From NCBI GenBank assembly GCA_019454045.1, contig SKCR01033643.1, positions 186,001 through 250,000 of the forward strand: a DNA stretch of 64,000 nucleotides, given 5' to 3'. This document shows positions 28,731 to 39,802 of the stretch, in pieces (within the stretch, counting starts at the first letter, position 1; each line of letters begins with the position of its first letter). A program made the position numbers and the translations under genes. The notes below the pieces were generated by a model. That model saw only the letters and a program-made list of their open reading frames with translations. It was not told where the DNA came from and searched no databases. Source of the DNA: Zanthoxylum bungeanum (lineage: Eukaryota; Streptophyta; Magnoliopsida; Sapindales; Rutaceae).

Positions 28731-31207
28731 TGTTGGAAATGGTGATCGAGCACCATTCACTTTTTGTATGAATATTTGATATTTATGCAATATAATATTT
28801 ATTTTATCATGGATTATTTATTTATTAATATGGTATAACTCTTACTTTTATTTATATATTGTAAATCTAAAAGTTAGATTACTCTAAGAGTTAGAGTTAC
28901 ACTCAGAACCTTATATGAAATTAGTAAAGACCCAAGAGTTACAATATATAGTGATATAGTTGCAAGAGTTGCAAATGATGTGATAAATATCACGTATTCT
29001 CTCGAATATAAATTATTCATAGTCTAGATATATCGACATGGGTCGGTCATTATATTGGTAAGACTAGTGCATTGTCTATATATGTAATGGACATATGGTT
29101 TGTCTCAACAGACTGTGAGCTTAACGAAATTTCATATAGAAATGCAGATATTCATTAGTTGAATGAATATTGAATTAACTCATAAAAGATGACTAATAGA
29201 TATTCCATAAAACTGTAAATAGTTATCTTTTCGAGTTGAGTAGTTATTGTGGTCCTTTGACTTGAGACACCACGGTGGTCTTGTGAGTGATCCTCTGTGC
29301 CTGATACCATGAATGTCAGAGACCTTTCATGGTCTAGCCTCTGGATGACTGTTAGGTATAGACCGATGCTCATGAAGATCGATGTGTGTTAAGATGAGGA
29401 TTTGTCAGTCCATATGGTTGGATTTTGTTTTCAGAAATTTTTCAGAATATATTCCAGAAATCTTTTGGCCGAAAGTTAGTTGAAGAAATTATTTCTTTAA
29501 CATTATAAATAATATTCAAAAATAGTTTTTCTATATTATTTATTAATGGAATATAAGGATGAAAAGTTTCATATATTGAGTAGATAAGGTTTTGACAATA
29601 TAACTATAACCTTACTCAATTGGAAACGGTAATGACGAAGGGATTATACATTAGCGTTTTAACCTCGACTTGTATGGTTCGACGTGTCGTGTTGTTTAGT
29701 CATGATTTGTAGGTGAACAGGCCTTCATGAAATATGTATATAAGTATATGAGATATATATGCATATATATAAATAACAACCGAACGTGAGCCTAGAGAAT
29801 TCCATTATATTGAGTTTACTCGTTAAGCACTAGGGCGACCTTTCGTCAAATGTTGACAAAGTATTTTTTGGGTTTTTAGGATTAAATTGTTTAATCCGAT
29901 AATTCATGAGATGAATTGAATTAATTAATTTTATATCAAGAGTTGATATAATTTTTATTGTATAATAAATGTAAATTTGATTTACATTAAATTAGTAATT
30001 ATTTTGTGAATTAATTTGATTGTTAAATTAATATACAAAATTAGTTACTTGGTTTATACAAATAAAAGTTTTAATTAATTAAAGTAACTTTAGTTAATGT
30101 AATTGAATGTTTTTAGTTAAAGTAACTAAAATCTTTTAATTGCAATTTAGTTACCTTGGTTGGTGAGATAATTTTAACTTTGGTTAAGTTTATTTTTTAA
30201 AATAAGTGGTGTAGGGAAAAGATTCTCTTGTACCATGGTTTAAAATTTATTGGCTTGGCTTAGTTTTCTTTTAATTAATTTTATAAAAACAAAAATGAAG
30301 GTGAAATATAAAAGGAAATTGATTAGCTTTCTTTGTTTCTCTGCCGACAAAGAACAAGGAATGAACTGCATTTTCTTTTAATTTTGTTTTCATAATTCAA
30401 GCCAATTATCTCACCAAAAATCACCCAAATTAATTATCAAGTACATGGAATTAATCCCTAAGTGTTAAGGGTTAATTTGTGTTCTTGAAGCTTGCTTTTT
30501 CTCTAGGGTTCAAGTGTTGATATTGGGGAAAATCTTGGTTGTTACTCTTGAGTGATCAAACCACCTTTTGATCACCAAGATTTGTTCTTCGAGAAGCTTA
30601 ATTTGGTGGAGATAGAAAGAGCTCAAAGATTCAAAGGAGTTGGATGCAACCCTTCACAAATTGACAAAGATTGAAAGCAATTATTGGTACATTTAATTTG
30701 TGAATTTATTTGTTCAATTTGTTGAGAAAAATTGTTGTGGATTTGTTGGATTAATTGGAAGCATGTATGTGAGGAATTGAACCATTCAAGTATATATAAA
30801 AATTGGTATATAATTGATATATTAATTTTGAATGCTTGGATTAATTTTCAAGAGTTGGAAAATTATTTTATATGCTTGAATTAATTTTTTCAAGTGTTGG
30901 AAAATTAATTTTAGCATGTTTGGATTATTTTCAAGTGTTGGAAATAATTATGATGCTTATATTTAATTTGTCAAGAGTTGGTAAATTAATTAAAGTGTGT
31001 AGATTTTTTTTAATTAAGCTTATGGTAATTATTTTAATGCATAAAAAAATTGGTAATGATTTTAGTGCATTGGAATTTTTAAAATTATGATTAAAACAAT
31101 TTTATTCACTTTTTTTATAATTGCCGAAAAAAAAAATTTATTCGCTCGCGATTTGATCTCGGGCGGGTTTCCGCTGCGCTCGGGTTTTGTCTGTTCCTCA
31201 CTCAACA
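28731..31207. repeat. Solo LTR, 2477 bp, inserted in the Tat pol, exact TSD CCCCT
   Basis: It begins TGTTGGAAATGG and ends CTCACTCAACA, i.e. TGTTG...CAACA inverted tips, and is flanked by CCCCT at 28726-28730 and 31208-31212. The pol reading resumes on the other side in the RNase H domain. No gag or pol is inside; the stretch is AT-rich with short AAGTGTTGGAAAATTA-like repeats at about 30850-30990 and a CpG-rich terminal 70 bases. This looks like a solo LTR left by recombination between two long LTRs. The parent lineage is not assigned. Confidence 0.8.
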
Positions 31208-31212
31208 CCCCT

Positions 31213-31611
31213 GTGACAGGACGACCAATGAAGTTATACATATCCGCCGAAGAGCAATCTATAGCTGGGATGATCGCGCAAGATGATGACATGGACGTCG
31301 AAAGAGCCATCTATTATATCAGCAGACAATTGTTGAAGTATGAATGTAATTATTCTCTAATGGAGAAATTGTGTTTGGCTTTATATTTTACATGTACTAA
31401 ATTGCAAGCCTACCTTAGGCCGACTACAGTGTACATAATTACTAAAGTTAATATTATAAAGTACATGTTCTCTCGTCTTATTTTGCATCAAAGAGTTGGT
31501 TTCTGGTCATTATCATTATCAGAATTCGATATACGACATGAACCTCAAAAGGCTGTAAAAAATCAGGCCTTGGCAAATTTTTGCCGATCACCCATGTTTG
31601 AGTACCATTAG
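31213..31611 (+). pseudogene. Tat-lineage RNase H (RT-linked)
   Basis: The frame resumes with MKLYISAEEQSIAGMIAQDD, IYYISRQLLKYECNYSLMEK and LQAYLRPTTVYII. This is the connection/RNase H part that follows gypsy reverse transcriptase. It ends with LANFCRSP, the usual junction to the second RNase H in Tat elements. The open frame reaches upstream into the solo LTR only by chance. Confidence 0.82.
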
Positions 31612-31970
31612 AGAAATGGAAATGGAATTAGATGAATGCAGCTTGAAACCATGGACGATGTATTTTGATGGATCTAGCACGATGAAAGGAGCAGAGATAG
31701 GAATAGTCTTAGTCAGTCCATTGGGAGAATCATTTCGTTTCATAATCAGGTTGGACGAATATTGCACCAACAATCAAGCCGAATATGAGGCCCTGATATT
31801 TGGGTTGGAAATACTCCTCAATATGGGAGTAACACAAGTATTCATTAGATGAGACTCACAACTAGTAAATCCAACAGGTAACATGAGCCTTCAAATTCCA
31901 GAGCCCATCAGTCATGGCACTATCAGATGTAGCCAAAAAATTGCTAGATCAATTTGACTTTGCGGAGCTA
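31598..31970 (+). pseudogene. Second, archaeal-type RNase H (aRNH) of the Tat lineage
   Basis: Reads PWTMYFDGSSTMKGAEIGIV, then YCTNNQAEYEALIFGLEILL and, after an in-frame TGA, DSQLVNP. The visible acidic residues Asp (FDGS), Glu (AEYEAL) and Asp (DSQLV) are the RNase H catalytic set. Possession of this extra domain is diagnostic of Tat/Ogre elements among plant gypsy retrotransposons. The stop falls at the Gly preceding DSQLV (GGA to TGA type). Confidence 0.85.
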
Positions 31971-33420
31971 GAACACGTTCCAATGATGAAGAACGAAGTG
32001 GCCAACAACTTGGCCCATGCGGCCTCAGGATATAAACAGACAATCATAGATGGCATATATAGGAGCGAAGAGGTCAAGCCAGCCCTAATGAGACGAAAGA
32101 GAGTAATGGATGTCATGGCCGTTGAATTCCAAGACGAGGACGATTGGAGAAGAGAAATCAAAGAATTCTTAAGACAACCCGAAAATGGGAAAGATCGGAG
32201 GCTGAAACTAAAAGCCTTGAACTACGTGGTGTCGGGAGATGTGTTATATAAAAAACTCCAAGACGGCCTATTGTTGAAATGTGTAGGGCCATCGGAATCC
32301 AGAACTATTATGGCCGAAATACACGAAGGTGTTTGTGGGGTTCACCAGGCCGGAATAAAGATGAGGTGGTTGATCATACGGAGCGGATATTATTGGCCGA
32401 AAATGAGAAAATCGTGTGTATCGTATGCCAATGGGTGCGTTGCTTGTCAGAAGCATGTGCCCATTCAGAGGGTACCAGCAACCGAAATGGTCTCTGTCAT
32501 TAAACCATGGCCGTTCATGGGATGGGTGATAGATTTGATAGGGAAAATATACCCTGCATCTAGCAAGAGACATACATTCATCATCGTTGCCACATATTTC
32601 TTTACCAAATAGGTGGAAGCAATTCCGGTAATGGAGATTTCTCAAGAGCAAATTATCAAGTTCATAAAAGAGCACATCATACACCGATTCGGTATCCCGC
32701 AAACAATAATGGTGGATCATAGTACTTCGTTAAATGGCGAAAAAGTAAAAAGCTTCATGGCCAAATACGGGACCCGGCTAGTAAACACTACTCCATATTA
32801 CCCCCAGTCAAATGGTCAGTAGAATCGTCCAATAAAACCCTCAAAGGGTTGATTCGGAAAATGGTAACGGATAATGTCAGGCGATGGGACGAGTGCTTGA
32901 GTCAGGCTCTATGGGCATATCAGGTGTCACCACGAACGAGTACCTCAGTCACGCTATTTCAATTAGTATATGGTCAAGAGGCCGTATTACCAGTTGAAGT
33001 TAATATTGAATCCACGAGGGTGATGTTGCAATAAGAATTGACAAAGGAAGATTACACGAAGCGAATCAATGATCCAAAATTTGTTGGAATTAGATGATAT
33101 CAAATGCGATGTCATAAATCGTTTGGAAGCACACAAAAAAAATGGCCAAGGGATATAATCAGAAAGTCATGGCTAAATCGTTCAGAAAAAGTGATTTAGT
33201 GTGGAAAACTATATTTCCACTTGGTGCCAAAGATCCGGCATATGGAAAATGGTCGCCTAATTGGGAAGGCCCATTTAAGGTAGAAAATGTATTGCCAAAC
33301 GGGGCCTACCATTTAAAAATTTTGAATGGAAAAGTACATTTTAGGGCGATAAACAGTAAATACTTGAAAAAATATGTGCCCTCATTATGGGAGCACGAGA
33401 ACGTAATGTCTTTGCAATAA
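31914..33420 (+). pseudogene. Tat-lineage integrase, broken
   Basis: 31914-32612 carries the zinc-binding module (HEGVCGVHQAG... and CVSYANGCVACQ) and the first catalytic Asp in WVIDLIGKIYPA. After a TAG, 32613-32822 carries the second Asp (MVDHSTSLNG) and YPQSNGQ. A frameshift follows exactly where the catalytic Glu is expected. 32849-33034 gives WDECLSQALWAYQVSPRTST and 33142-33420 the C-terminal GPFKVENVLPNGAYHLK module. At least three lesions, so non-functional. Confidence 0.85.
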
Positions 33421-33525
33421 GGACAAAGCTAAGTATATAAACAATATTTTCATTAATTCAAGACGAAAACATCCACAAAAGTACAATGTTTGGACGATAC
33501 AACATCCTATAATATTACATAGTTA

Positions 33526-34149
33526 TTAGCTGGTTGAAAGTCGCTGGAGCTCGTCAGACGAATCCTTCAGAAGCGTGAACTTCTCCCTCAGGTTCTGCCA
33601 TTCTCTCTGCATCTCAATATCGACCTTTATTAGATCAGCCAGACCCCTCTCAAAATCGACTCTGGCCAAATCCCTAAACTCGGCCATAATAGTAGTGGCC
33701 TCAGCTACCAGAAAGGCAACACATTTCTTATTGGCATCCCGCCTCATGCGGCTTTCCTCTATCTGACGCTGGATATCCTGTAACTGTCGTTCTAAATCTA
33801 GCAGCAAAGACTCCTCGATAACCATTTCGTCCGTAGACTCTCTTATAATTTGCCGAAAATTATCGATGGTGGCTCGAAGCCTATTCTTCTTATTTATTGA
33901 TGCACGATGCCCGGCCTTCTGGCTATGAACGACCCAATAATGAAGAATAAGGGCCGAGACTTTGCTTTGTAGGTCTTGGAGAGAGAGTCTGTCTTCCGCT
34001 GAGATGGGCAAAACAGGAAGACCTAGCAGTCGGTCTAGCTCAGATGAAGCCTTTTCCAATTTAAGCATATTCTCTGGCAGGGAGGCTTGGCCGATGTCAG
34101 TTGTCATGAGGGATGCATATTGGCCGAGAACATCCTGAAGGGCCTCCAA
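33526..34149 (-). CDS. Coiled-coil C-terminal segment of the antisense PMD gene
   Basis: A 207-residue open frame, rich in Glu, Arg, Leu and Gln with heptad-like spacing across residues 90-200 (for example LLLDLERQLQDIQRQIEESR). It ends a few bases inside the element's AT-rich intergenic stretch. It follows the PMD parts on the same strand with Pro/Ser-rich sequence between, so I read it as the last exon or segment of the antisense gene, not a separate protein. Function unknown; self-association through the coil is inference. Confidence 0.55.
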   Translation of the reverse strand: MEALQDVLGQYASLMTTDIGQASLPENMLKLEKASSELDRLLGLPVLPISAEDRLSLQDLQSKVSALILHYWVVHSQKAGHRASINKKNRLRATIDNFRQIIRESTDEMVIEESLLLDLERQLQDIQRQIEESRMRRDANKKCVAFLVAEATTIMAEFRDLARVDFERGLADLIKVDIEMQREWQNLREKFTLLKDSSDELQRLSTS

Positions 34150-35439
34150 GTCTATTGTAGCCTGGGCCGGAGATAGGGGAGGCAGGACGAAGTAGAGGCT
34201 AACTGGTCCAGATCGCTCAAAATGTCCTGGACCGATTGTAGGAATTGATCTGACACCTGATTACAAAAGGATCAAAGTTAATACATCAGAATATACAAAA
34301 AAGAGAAGAGGATAATGAGAAATCACTTACAGTTTCGGGCCGACGAGCAGAACTGGACGGCTCAAAAACAGATGTTATATGGGCTTCCAGTGGCGATACA
34401 GGTTCTTCCCTAGGAGATTGGACTGGGAGAATAGGAGATGGCCCCTGAAAAGGAGAAGTAATAGGGGCCGAAGATGATGGCTGGTCAGACGTAGTTATTT
34501 GTTGAATGGCAGAATCAGGAGATGCAGGCCGAAGGAGCTGAAGATAACGGCCGTTCGAGGGACGAAGTCCACATTTGGGGGTCCGGAGACGCTGCCCGTG
34601 GCGATGATTATTGCGGTGCAGTTGTTGGCTGACATCTGCAGGAGAATCAGAATCGGAAGAATCAGAAATATGAATAACCCCCCCTCTTCATAAATGCGAC
34701 GAAGTACATTGTCTTTGTACATAGACCAAGCATCTTCTAATAACTCAAATTTGGCTAAACTAAAAGGCCGTCTACATCCCTATAACTCCCCTTAAGCCCC
34801 GTGGCGGCCATTCTGCGTACCAAGGGGTAATGCCATTTGAGATTACGCCAAAGAGGCCCGTCATCAGGCCAAATAGGTTCTAGCACATCAGGCTCGTCAT
34901 CCGGGTCCTGCACAGTAGGCACATGATCGTCCAAAGAGGGGCATTCAAATAACAGTTGGTCTCTTGGAATTTCCTCAACACTCGGACGAGAACGGCCGAG
35001 TTCTATACGTGGCTCTGTACCTCAGGGGTCGGCTCCGGGCGAAAGACCGGCAGCAGCTGTCTCGCCATTTTCTGGTAGTTGTTTCATGATTGGAGCCTCG
35101 GCTGCTTCGTCATTGTCCGATGGAAGTTGAACGACCGGTACTACGGTGGATTCAACCTCCTCATGTAGACCTTCAACCATGGGAGCTTCGGGCCCTGGAG
35201 CTTGAGTCGCTTCGGGCATGGCATAAGGTGGCTCCGTCCTAAATACCTGCACAAGATACAAAAACTTGTAAAATTTCAGGTTGTATCTCAAATCGATGTA
35301 CAAAAGGGGATGAAAGTTTCAGACCGTACCTTAGCACGATGAATGAGCTGCACATCTGAATCAGAACTATGATTGGGGGAAGGCTTTTTCCATTTAGCAT
35401 GTTTAATTTTCTTCAGCTTGGCTGCCTCAATTGGTTTCT
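34150..35439 (-). other. Linker part of the antisense gene (acidic, Pro/Ser-rich)
   Basis: Minus-strand pieces include a basic tail (KKIKHAKWKKPSPNHSSDSD at about 35340-35420) and acidic repeats (35022-35230, ...PGPEAPMVEGLHEEVEST). After a stop, another frame reads DDEPDVLEPIWPDDGPLWRN (about 34850-34910). The pieces lie in order but in different frames, as in a decaying gene with introns. Confidence 0.5.
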
Positions 35440-37021
35440 TTACCCCCACAGATTCTGAAGACTTGGAAGAAAATGAATGGTAGAAAATACATGCATAGAG
35501 GGCAAAGAAAAGAGTCTCTCCCAGCCAGACGGCCAAAAACGGTCGAAAAGAGAATGGAGCGAAGTGCATGGAGAAAAGGAAACTGCAACAAAAGAAGATA
35601 ACAAAGAACAGGTCTCTAACAAGCATTGATCTATGTCTGAGGACGAAAGAACTTTAAAACAGTCCGATGAAGCGGAGCGCGTATGGAAGAATGGAAGAGG
35701 CCATCCTTGAACGAGACTGAATTGGCGGACAACGAAGTTAGGCGAATAGACCTCCACTCTGGCCTTGCCATTGGCCTCGGTCAAGATTTCATGAATCAAA
35801 TCGCGGCTGCATAAAAACTTGCGCCATATGCGATGAATTGATTCATCCTCTTATGACTCAGGGACTTTGTGGACGAAAGAAGGGCTGTCGCCCAGGGAGA
35901 AAGGAAAGAAAGAAAGAACCTGAGAAAGGGTGTAGCAATATTCAAAAGTAGCGCGAGGGAGGAGAGAGGTTGGCCGAAGTTGGGCAAAAAAAAGACCGGT
36001 ATAAGGATAAAAATGATTTGACTCAATTGAGCCGAAGACTGGGAAGTAGGCTCTAAGCCAAAGCTGGACGAGTAATAGAGGGCCAAAGGCGATTGGCGAA
36101 GCCTCTGACTAAAGTTTTTTTTGAAGAAGGGCCAACCCACGATAAATGGTGGCCAACAAAAAGGATGACAGGTCCAAACGACGACCGTTGGCAAGGTCTG
36201 AAGAGATGGGGAGGTAACCCACCACGGGTTTCTGGCTTGGAGCGCAAATGATATACTTACAAAGCCAATATGGAAGGAAGGGCGTACGCTCCAGTATTGA
36301 GACCGGACCTTGCCGATTTGGAAAACGCACGGAGGAAAGCAGAGTAAGATGAGAAGGATGAAGAGTCCATCGAAGGAGGGGGGAAGCGAAAAGTTGTACA
36401 GGCAGAAATGGTCGTACCTATAGGGGCCAACCCGGTCAGAGCGCCGATATCGCGAAGAGTGATGGTGAAAGGACCAGCAGGAAAAATGAAAACATTATAT
36501 TCAGAGGACCAGAAAAGTAGTGAGGTAGGAAACATGTTTCGGTCGAAATGGGGCAAAGCCAATGAGAGTTCAATAAGCGAAAGGAAGCCATGTTCCTCAA
36601 GAAAAGTGCGGGTATCTGCATGCAGTAGCATACGTTGGAACCAGGTCTCAAATGAAGAATCGTGTTTAGGCCATGTGCGTATAGGATTAGATTGAGCCAA
36701 GGGAGAAACATTCAGTGGCTCTGAAAAAGGGAGGCCAGAAGTGGAAGGAAACAATTGAGCCAAATGGGCCGTGGCAATGGTGTTGTCATCAACAAAAATG
36801 GGGCTTATATTACACTGACCATAGTTCTCGTTAAGGACATGGACACCAAAAGCACTCACGGATGAGTCACCCAAGGCCATCTAGTAATCGCCAAAAGTAG
36901 AAGAACTTGTTTTGGGTGTAGAGGAAGAAGACGACATTAATGCTGAAGGTTGAGAGAGAAAAAAGAAAGGAATTTTGCAAAGAGAATGGAAAGTAAAGTG
37001 AAAAAAAGAGCAGGCTAAACC

Positions 37022-37029
37022 CTTATATA
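37022..37029 (-). promoter_or_regulatory. TATA box for the antisense PMD gene
   Basis: The minus strand reads TGTATATAAGGG, about 87 bases upstream of the ATG at 36937, followed by a pyrimidine-rich 5' UTR. It lies inside the element, outside the LTR, and drives the strand opposite to gag-pol. It is the sequence basis for an independent internal promoter. Confidence 0.6.
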
Positions 37030-37394
37030 CAAAGATGAAAAGCTCATCCTGGGACATGTGTCGCAACCCAAATCGTCGAAGGAAGGAAACAGCGGGAAAA
37101 TGAAAAGAATGAGGAGTCGCCCTAGACAAGTGTTGGGATACGATTCGATGTAAAGGAATAAAGGTGACGTGTGACGAAGGGGGACACTGAAATGACGTGA
37201 AAAACGGCTCATTAATGGGCGTCATGATGAAATATATTGGGAAAGGTCGCACATTTATTGGAGAAGTGATGGGCTCATATAGGGAACATAAAGGGCGGCC
37301 CGAGAAAAGCAATAAAGCGAAGACTTTTAGGCCGACGTTTATCGCCATGACTACCCAAATTGAGAAATTCACCTCGATTTCACTTCCAACTTAA

Positions 37395-37420
37395 TCAAGG
37401 TGAATTTGAGGGATAATTAT
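37395..37420 (+). other. Polypurine tract region of the Tat element
   Basis: AAGGTGAATTTGAGGGATAA immediately precedes the 3' LTR, the plus-strand priming position. Confidence 0.6.
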
Positions 37421-38006
37421 TGACAAAAGAAAGTCACCCTAGAACGAAGGAGTCAGTAAAGGACAAAAACAAGCATGGCGAACATGTATCACTCCACAGG
37501 ACGATTCGAAACTAGGACGACGACGAAAAGAGCAGTCAGGAAGGTCGCCCGATGACACAACAACTAGGATGACTCAGAGAGTCAGAACGACTGAACACAT
37601 GCTGCGGTTGATCTCACGATTTAAACGGTCGAGACAGTATCACCCACGACTTGGTAATTCATTGCGCACAATCTGGCAGTTCCCCCAATGATCAAACAGT
37701 TATGGCACATAATTTAATGGTTGAAGACGTGATCCAGCGGTTGCAGAGAAGTTACAGACTGAAACCGTCCGAGCAGTTTACAAATTCCACTATAAAGGTC
37801 CACTCATGCGAAGAGAAAAGAGAGAAAAAAATGAAGACTCAAAACGAGCATTTTATTTTAATTTCGTAACTTTGTAATCTTAGGACTGTAATTTTGTGCT
37901 TGTACTCTTTGGAGGCTTATTCACTTAATCAAACACCTCTTGTTGTGACTGTGTCTCATGAGGTCTGAACCTTACACGTTCTTTTGATAAAAAAATTGTG
38001 CAAACA
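37421..38006 (+). repeat. 3' LTR of Tat element
   Basis: Begins TGACAAAAGAAAGTCA, ends GTGCAAACA, 586 bases; it contains small insertions and substitutions against the 5' copy, consistent with some age. Confidence 0.92.
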
Positions 38007-38061
38007 ATTATGTTAAAAAGAAAAATGTTTAGATAAAGTTTTTTTATAAAAGAAGCATCAT

Positions 38062-38231
38062 ACTAACGAGTGTCTTAAATGTACTCTTTAAAAATCTATT
38101 TTAGGTAAATTTTCATATTATTTTTATGGAGAATGTAAAAATTTGTTAAAATATTAATTACTTTTTCATTTTTCCCAAGAAAATTTTCCTAAAATGGATC
38201 CTTAACGAATGCCCTTAGGGCACTCGTTAGT
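38062..38231. mobile_element. Small MITE, 170 bp, with perfect 11-bp terminal inverted repeats
   Basis: Begins ACTAACGAGTG and ends CACTCGTTAGT. Depending on where the ends are set, the bases outside give a TA (or ATA/TAT) duplication. Noncoding and AT-rich. Superfamily not assigned. Confidence 0.55.
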
Positions 38232-38455
38232 ATTTCCCATAAAAGAATATAAAATAGAAGAAGAGAATACCTTATAAAGCTACAGGTTTTTCTTTATTAA
38301 TACTGAATGAATCATAAATTACAAGAGGTGCTCTCTATTTATAAGAATAGATTAGGTTAAGATTATCATCCCTAAGCAATATGAGATAAACTAAAATTGA
38401 AAAAATAAAGTGAGAGACCATATTATTTACAACAGTTTTGATAATTTTTTATCAG

Positions 38456-38750
38456 GAAAATGACATATATATTCCTAGAAATCTGTATAACGGACTAATA
38501 CACTCTTTTAATTTTGAAAATAAACATATGCATCTTAAAGTTCAATAAAATGATATATACACCCCCAAAAATTCGTAAAAAGCTTAAGTGCATCCAAAAA
38601 TTTCATTAAAAAATATATATTTTTTTAATTGAGGAAATATTTTAATTTGTTAACCTAATTTATATTATTAGTTTTTTTAGCTACTGAACGAGATTTTGAG
38701 GTGTAAATATCATTCTTACGAAACTTTGAGTGTGTATATTTCATTTTTCC
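38456..38750. mobile_element. Possible Mutator-type MITE, ~295 bp
   Basis: The left end GGAAAATGACATATATA and the right end (reverse complement GGAAAAATGAAATATACA) form an imperfect inverted repeat. The flanks are TTTTTATCA (38447-38455) and TTTTTATTA (38751-38759), a 9-bp duplication with one mismatch in AT-rich DNA. Interior noncoding. Confidence 0.4.
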
Positions 38751-38759
38751 TTTTTATTA

Positions 38760-39277
38760 TTGTAAATATTGTGGAAAATAACATGAAAATTTATAATAAC
38801 TAGTCGAGATCTCGCTCATTGCATGAGTTCCTATTTTTTATGTTTTTTAAAGTAATATATGTGTGTATTAATTTTTTAATTATTTTTCTGCTTGCTGCAG
38901 GCTTGTATTTTTCACTTAATAGTAATTCTAATATTTTCATGCACTCTAGCACATTTCTTGAAATGTTTTGTAGATGAAATGCCCAACTCATGTATTGCAA
39001 ATATGAGGCCGAATTTGGCAATAAAAAGAAACATGTTAGTTAGCAAATAAGTTAAATATGCACATAAGAAAATTCAGGATTAATTGAAAATAGAGAATTG
39101 AAATGAGGAAATTTATGATATCATATAACCAACGTATTTTGACATAATGCATTATTAATAAGAAAATTGGGCAAAGTAAAATATTTTCAGCAATCATATC
39201 TATGTTACTTTTATTTGCGACAACTAAATACCATAAAATATTTTCAGCAATCATATCTATGTTATACACACACTTTA
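38760..39277. other. Host intergenic DNA with a short tandem duplication
   Basis: The stretch AAAATATTTTCAGCAATCAT occurs twice (about 39177 and 39235), a local 58-base duplication just before Copia C. No gene is seen. Confidence 0.45.
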
Positions 39278-39789
39278 TGTTGGAAATTATTATGAAACAA
39301 CAATTAGTAATAATTTCATGTTGGAAATTATTAAGAGTTGTTAAATAACAACAATTAGTAATATGTTGGAAATTATTAAGTTGTTGGAAATTATTAAGTA
39401 ACAACAAGAGTTGTTAAATAAATAATTAAGTAACAACAAGAGTTGTTAAACAACATCAATTAGTAAAATGTTAAATGGGGAACATGTGGTACACCCATGA
39501 TGGTAACATTTTTTGGAAGGGTTAGAGAAGTCATTAATAGTAATCAATGCATATGATTACATAGTGACTTGATTTCCCTCTTATAAATAAGAGCATTTGC
39601 TTATTGAATTAAGCAATCAATTAAGTTTGATTAAGAGTGTCTCTACAAGAAGAAAAGTATGCAATTGTGTTGTGGTTAACTTAGATTTATTTCAATTAGT
39701 TTGTAAATAAATTTAGACTAGTAATACATGTTTGGTTAGATCCTAAGAGGACAAATATGTAAATATATTAGGGATTATGTTTCCTAACA
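39278..39789 (+). repeat. 5' LTR of Copia C
   Basis: TGTTGGAAATTATTATG to TTTCCTAACA. Contains short internal repeats of GTTGGAAATTATTAAG and AACAACAAGAGTTGTTAAA, and a TATA box (CTTATAAATAAGAG, about 39582-39595). Confidence 0.93.
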
Positions 39790-39790
39790 T

Positions 39791-39802
39791 TGGTATCAGA
39801 GC
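39791..39802 (+). other. Primer-binding site of Copia C (initiator tRNA-Met)
   Basis: TGGTATCAGAGC directly after the LTR (one base gap). Confidence 0.95.

Larger units (their letters stand above)
33526..36937 (-). pseudogene. Antisense plant-mobile-domain (PMD/MAIN-like) gene carried by the Tat element
   Basis: On the strand opposite to pol, an ATG at 36937 opens MSSSSSTPKTSSSTFGDY, then an in-frame TAG (36881-36883), then 36257-36880 with the PMD fold: WFQRMLLHADTRTFLEEHGF, NVFIFPAGPFTITLRDIGAL, TGLAPIG. A frameshift near 36300 leads to PFLPYWLCKYIICAPSQKPV, VGYLPISSDLANGRRLDLSS and FLLATIYRGLALL. An indel in an A/T run near 36115 leads to GPLLLVQLWLRAYFPVFGS. 35440-35799 adds VEVYSPNFVVRQFSLVQGWP. 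Then come a basic stretch (KKIKHAKWKKP), acidic and Pro-rich parts, and a C-terminal coiled coil (33526-34149). PMD proteins occur both in hosts (silencing factors) and in retrotransposons. Decayed copy; introns cannot be excluded. Confidence 0.75.
23343..38006 (+). mobile_element. Ty3/gypsy Tat-lineage element, 14.7 kb, with antisense PMD gene
   Basis: LTRs at 23343-23914 and 37421-38006 are flanked by ATTGT/ATTAT (4 of 5). The order is a tRNA-Arg-type primer site, gag, protease, reverse transcriptase, RNase H, a second (archaeal-type) RNase H, integrase, a 4-kb region with a long antisense gene, then the 3' LTR. Dual RNase H and extra antisense frames between integrase and 3' LTR are known traits of the Tat/Ogre group. 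A 2477-bp solo LTR splits it at 28731-31207. Many stops show it is inactive. Confidence 0.93.

Noticed and set aside
33526..36937. Antisense PMD gene as an ordinary host gene
   Set aside because: It lies between integrase and the 3' LTR inside element boundaries, in the position known for antisense frames in Tat elements, and is broken.
35288..37372. Several hydrophobic minus-strand frames as membrane proteins
   Set aside because: They are off-frame readings of the antisense PMD gene or its promoter region; the PMD motifs are in the other frames.
39036..39407. 123-codon minus-strand frame rich in Asn, Ile, Leu
   Set aside because: Crosses the Copia C LTR boundary and translates short internal LTR repeats.
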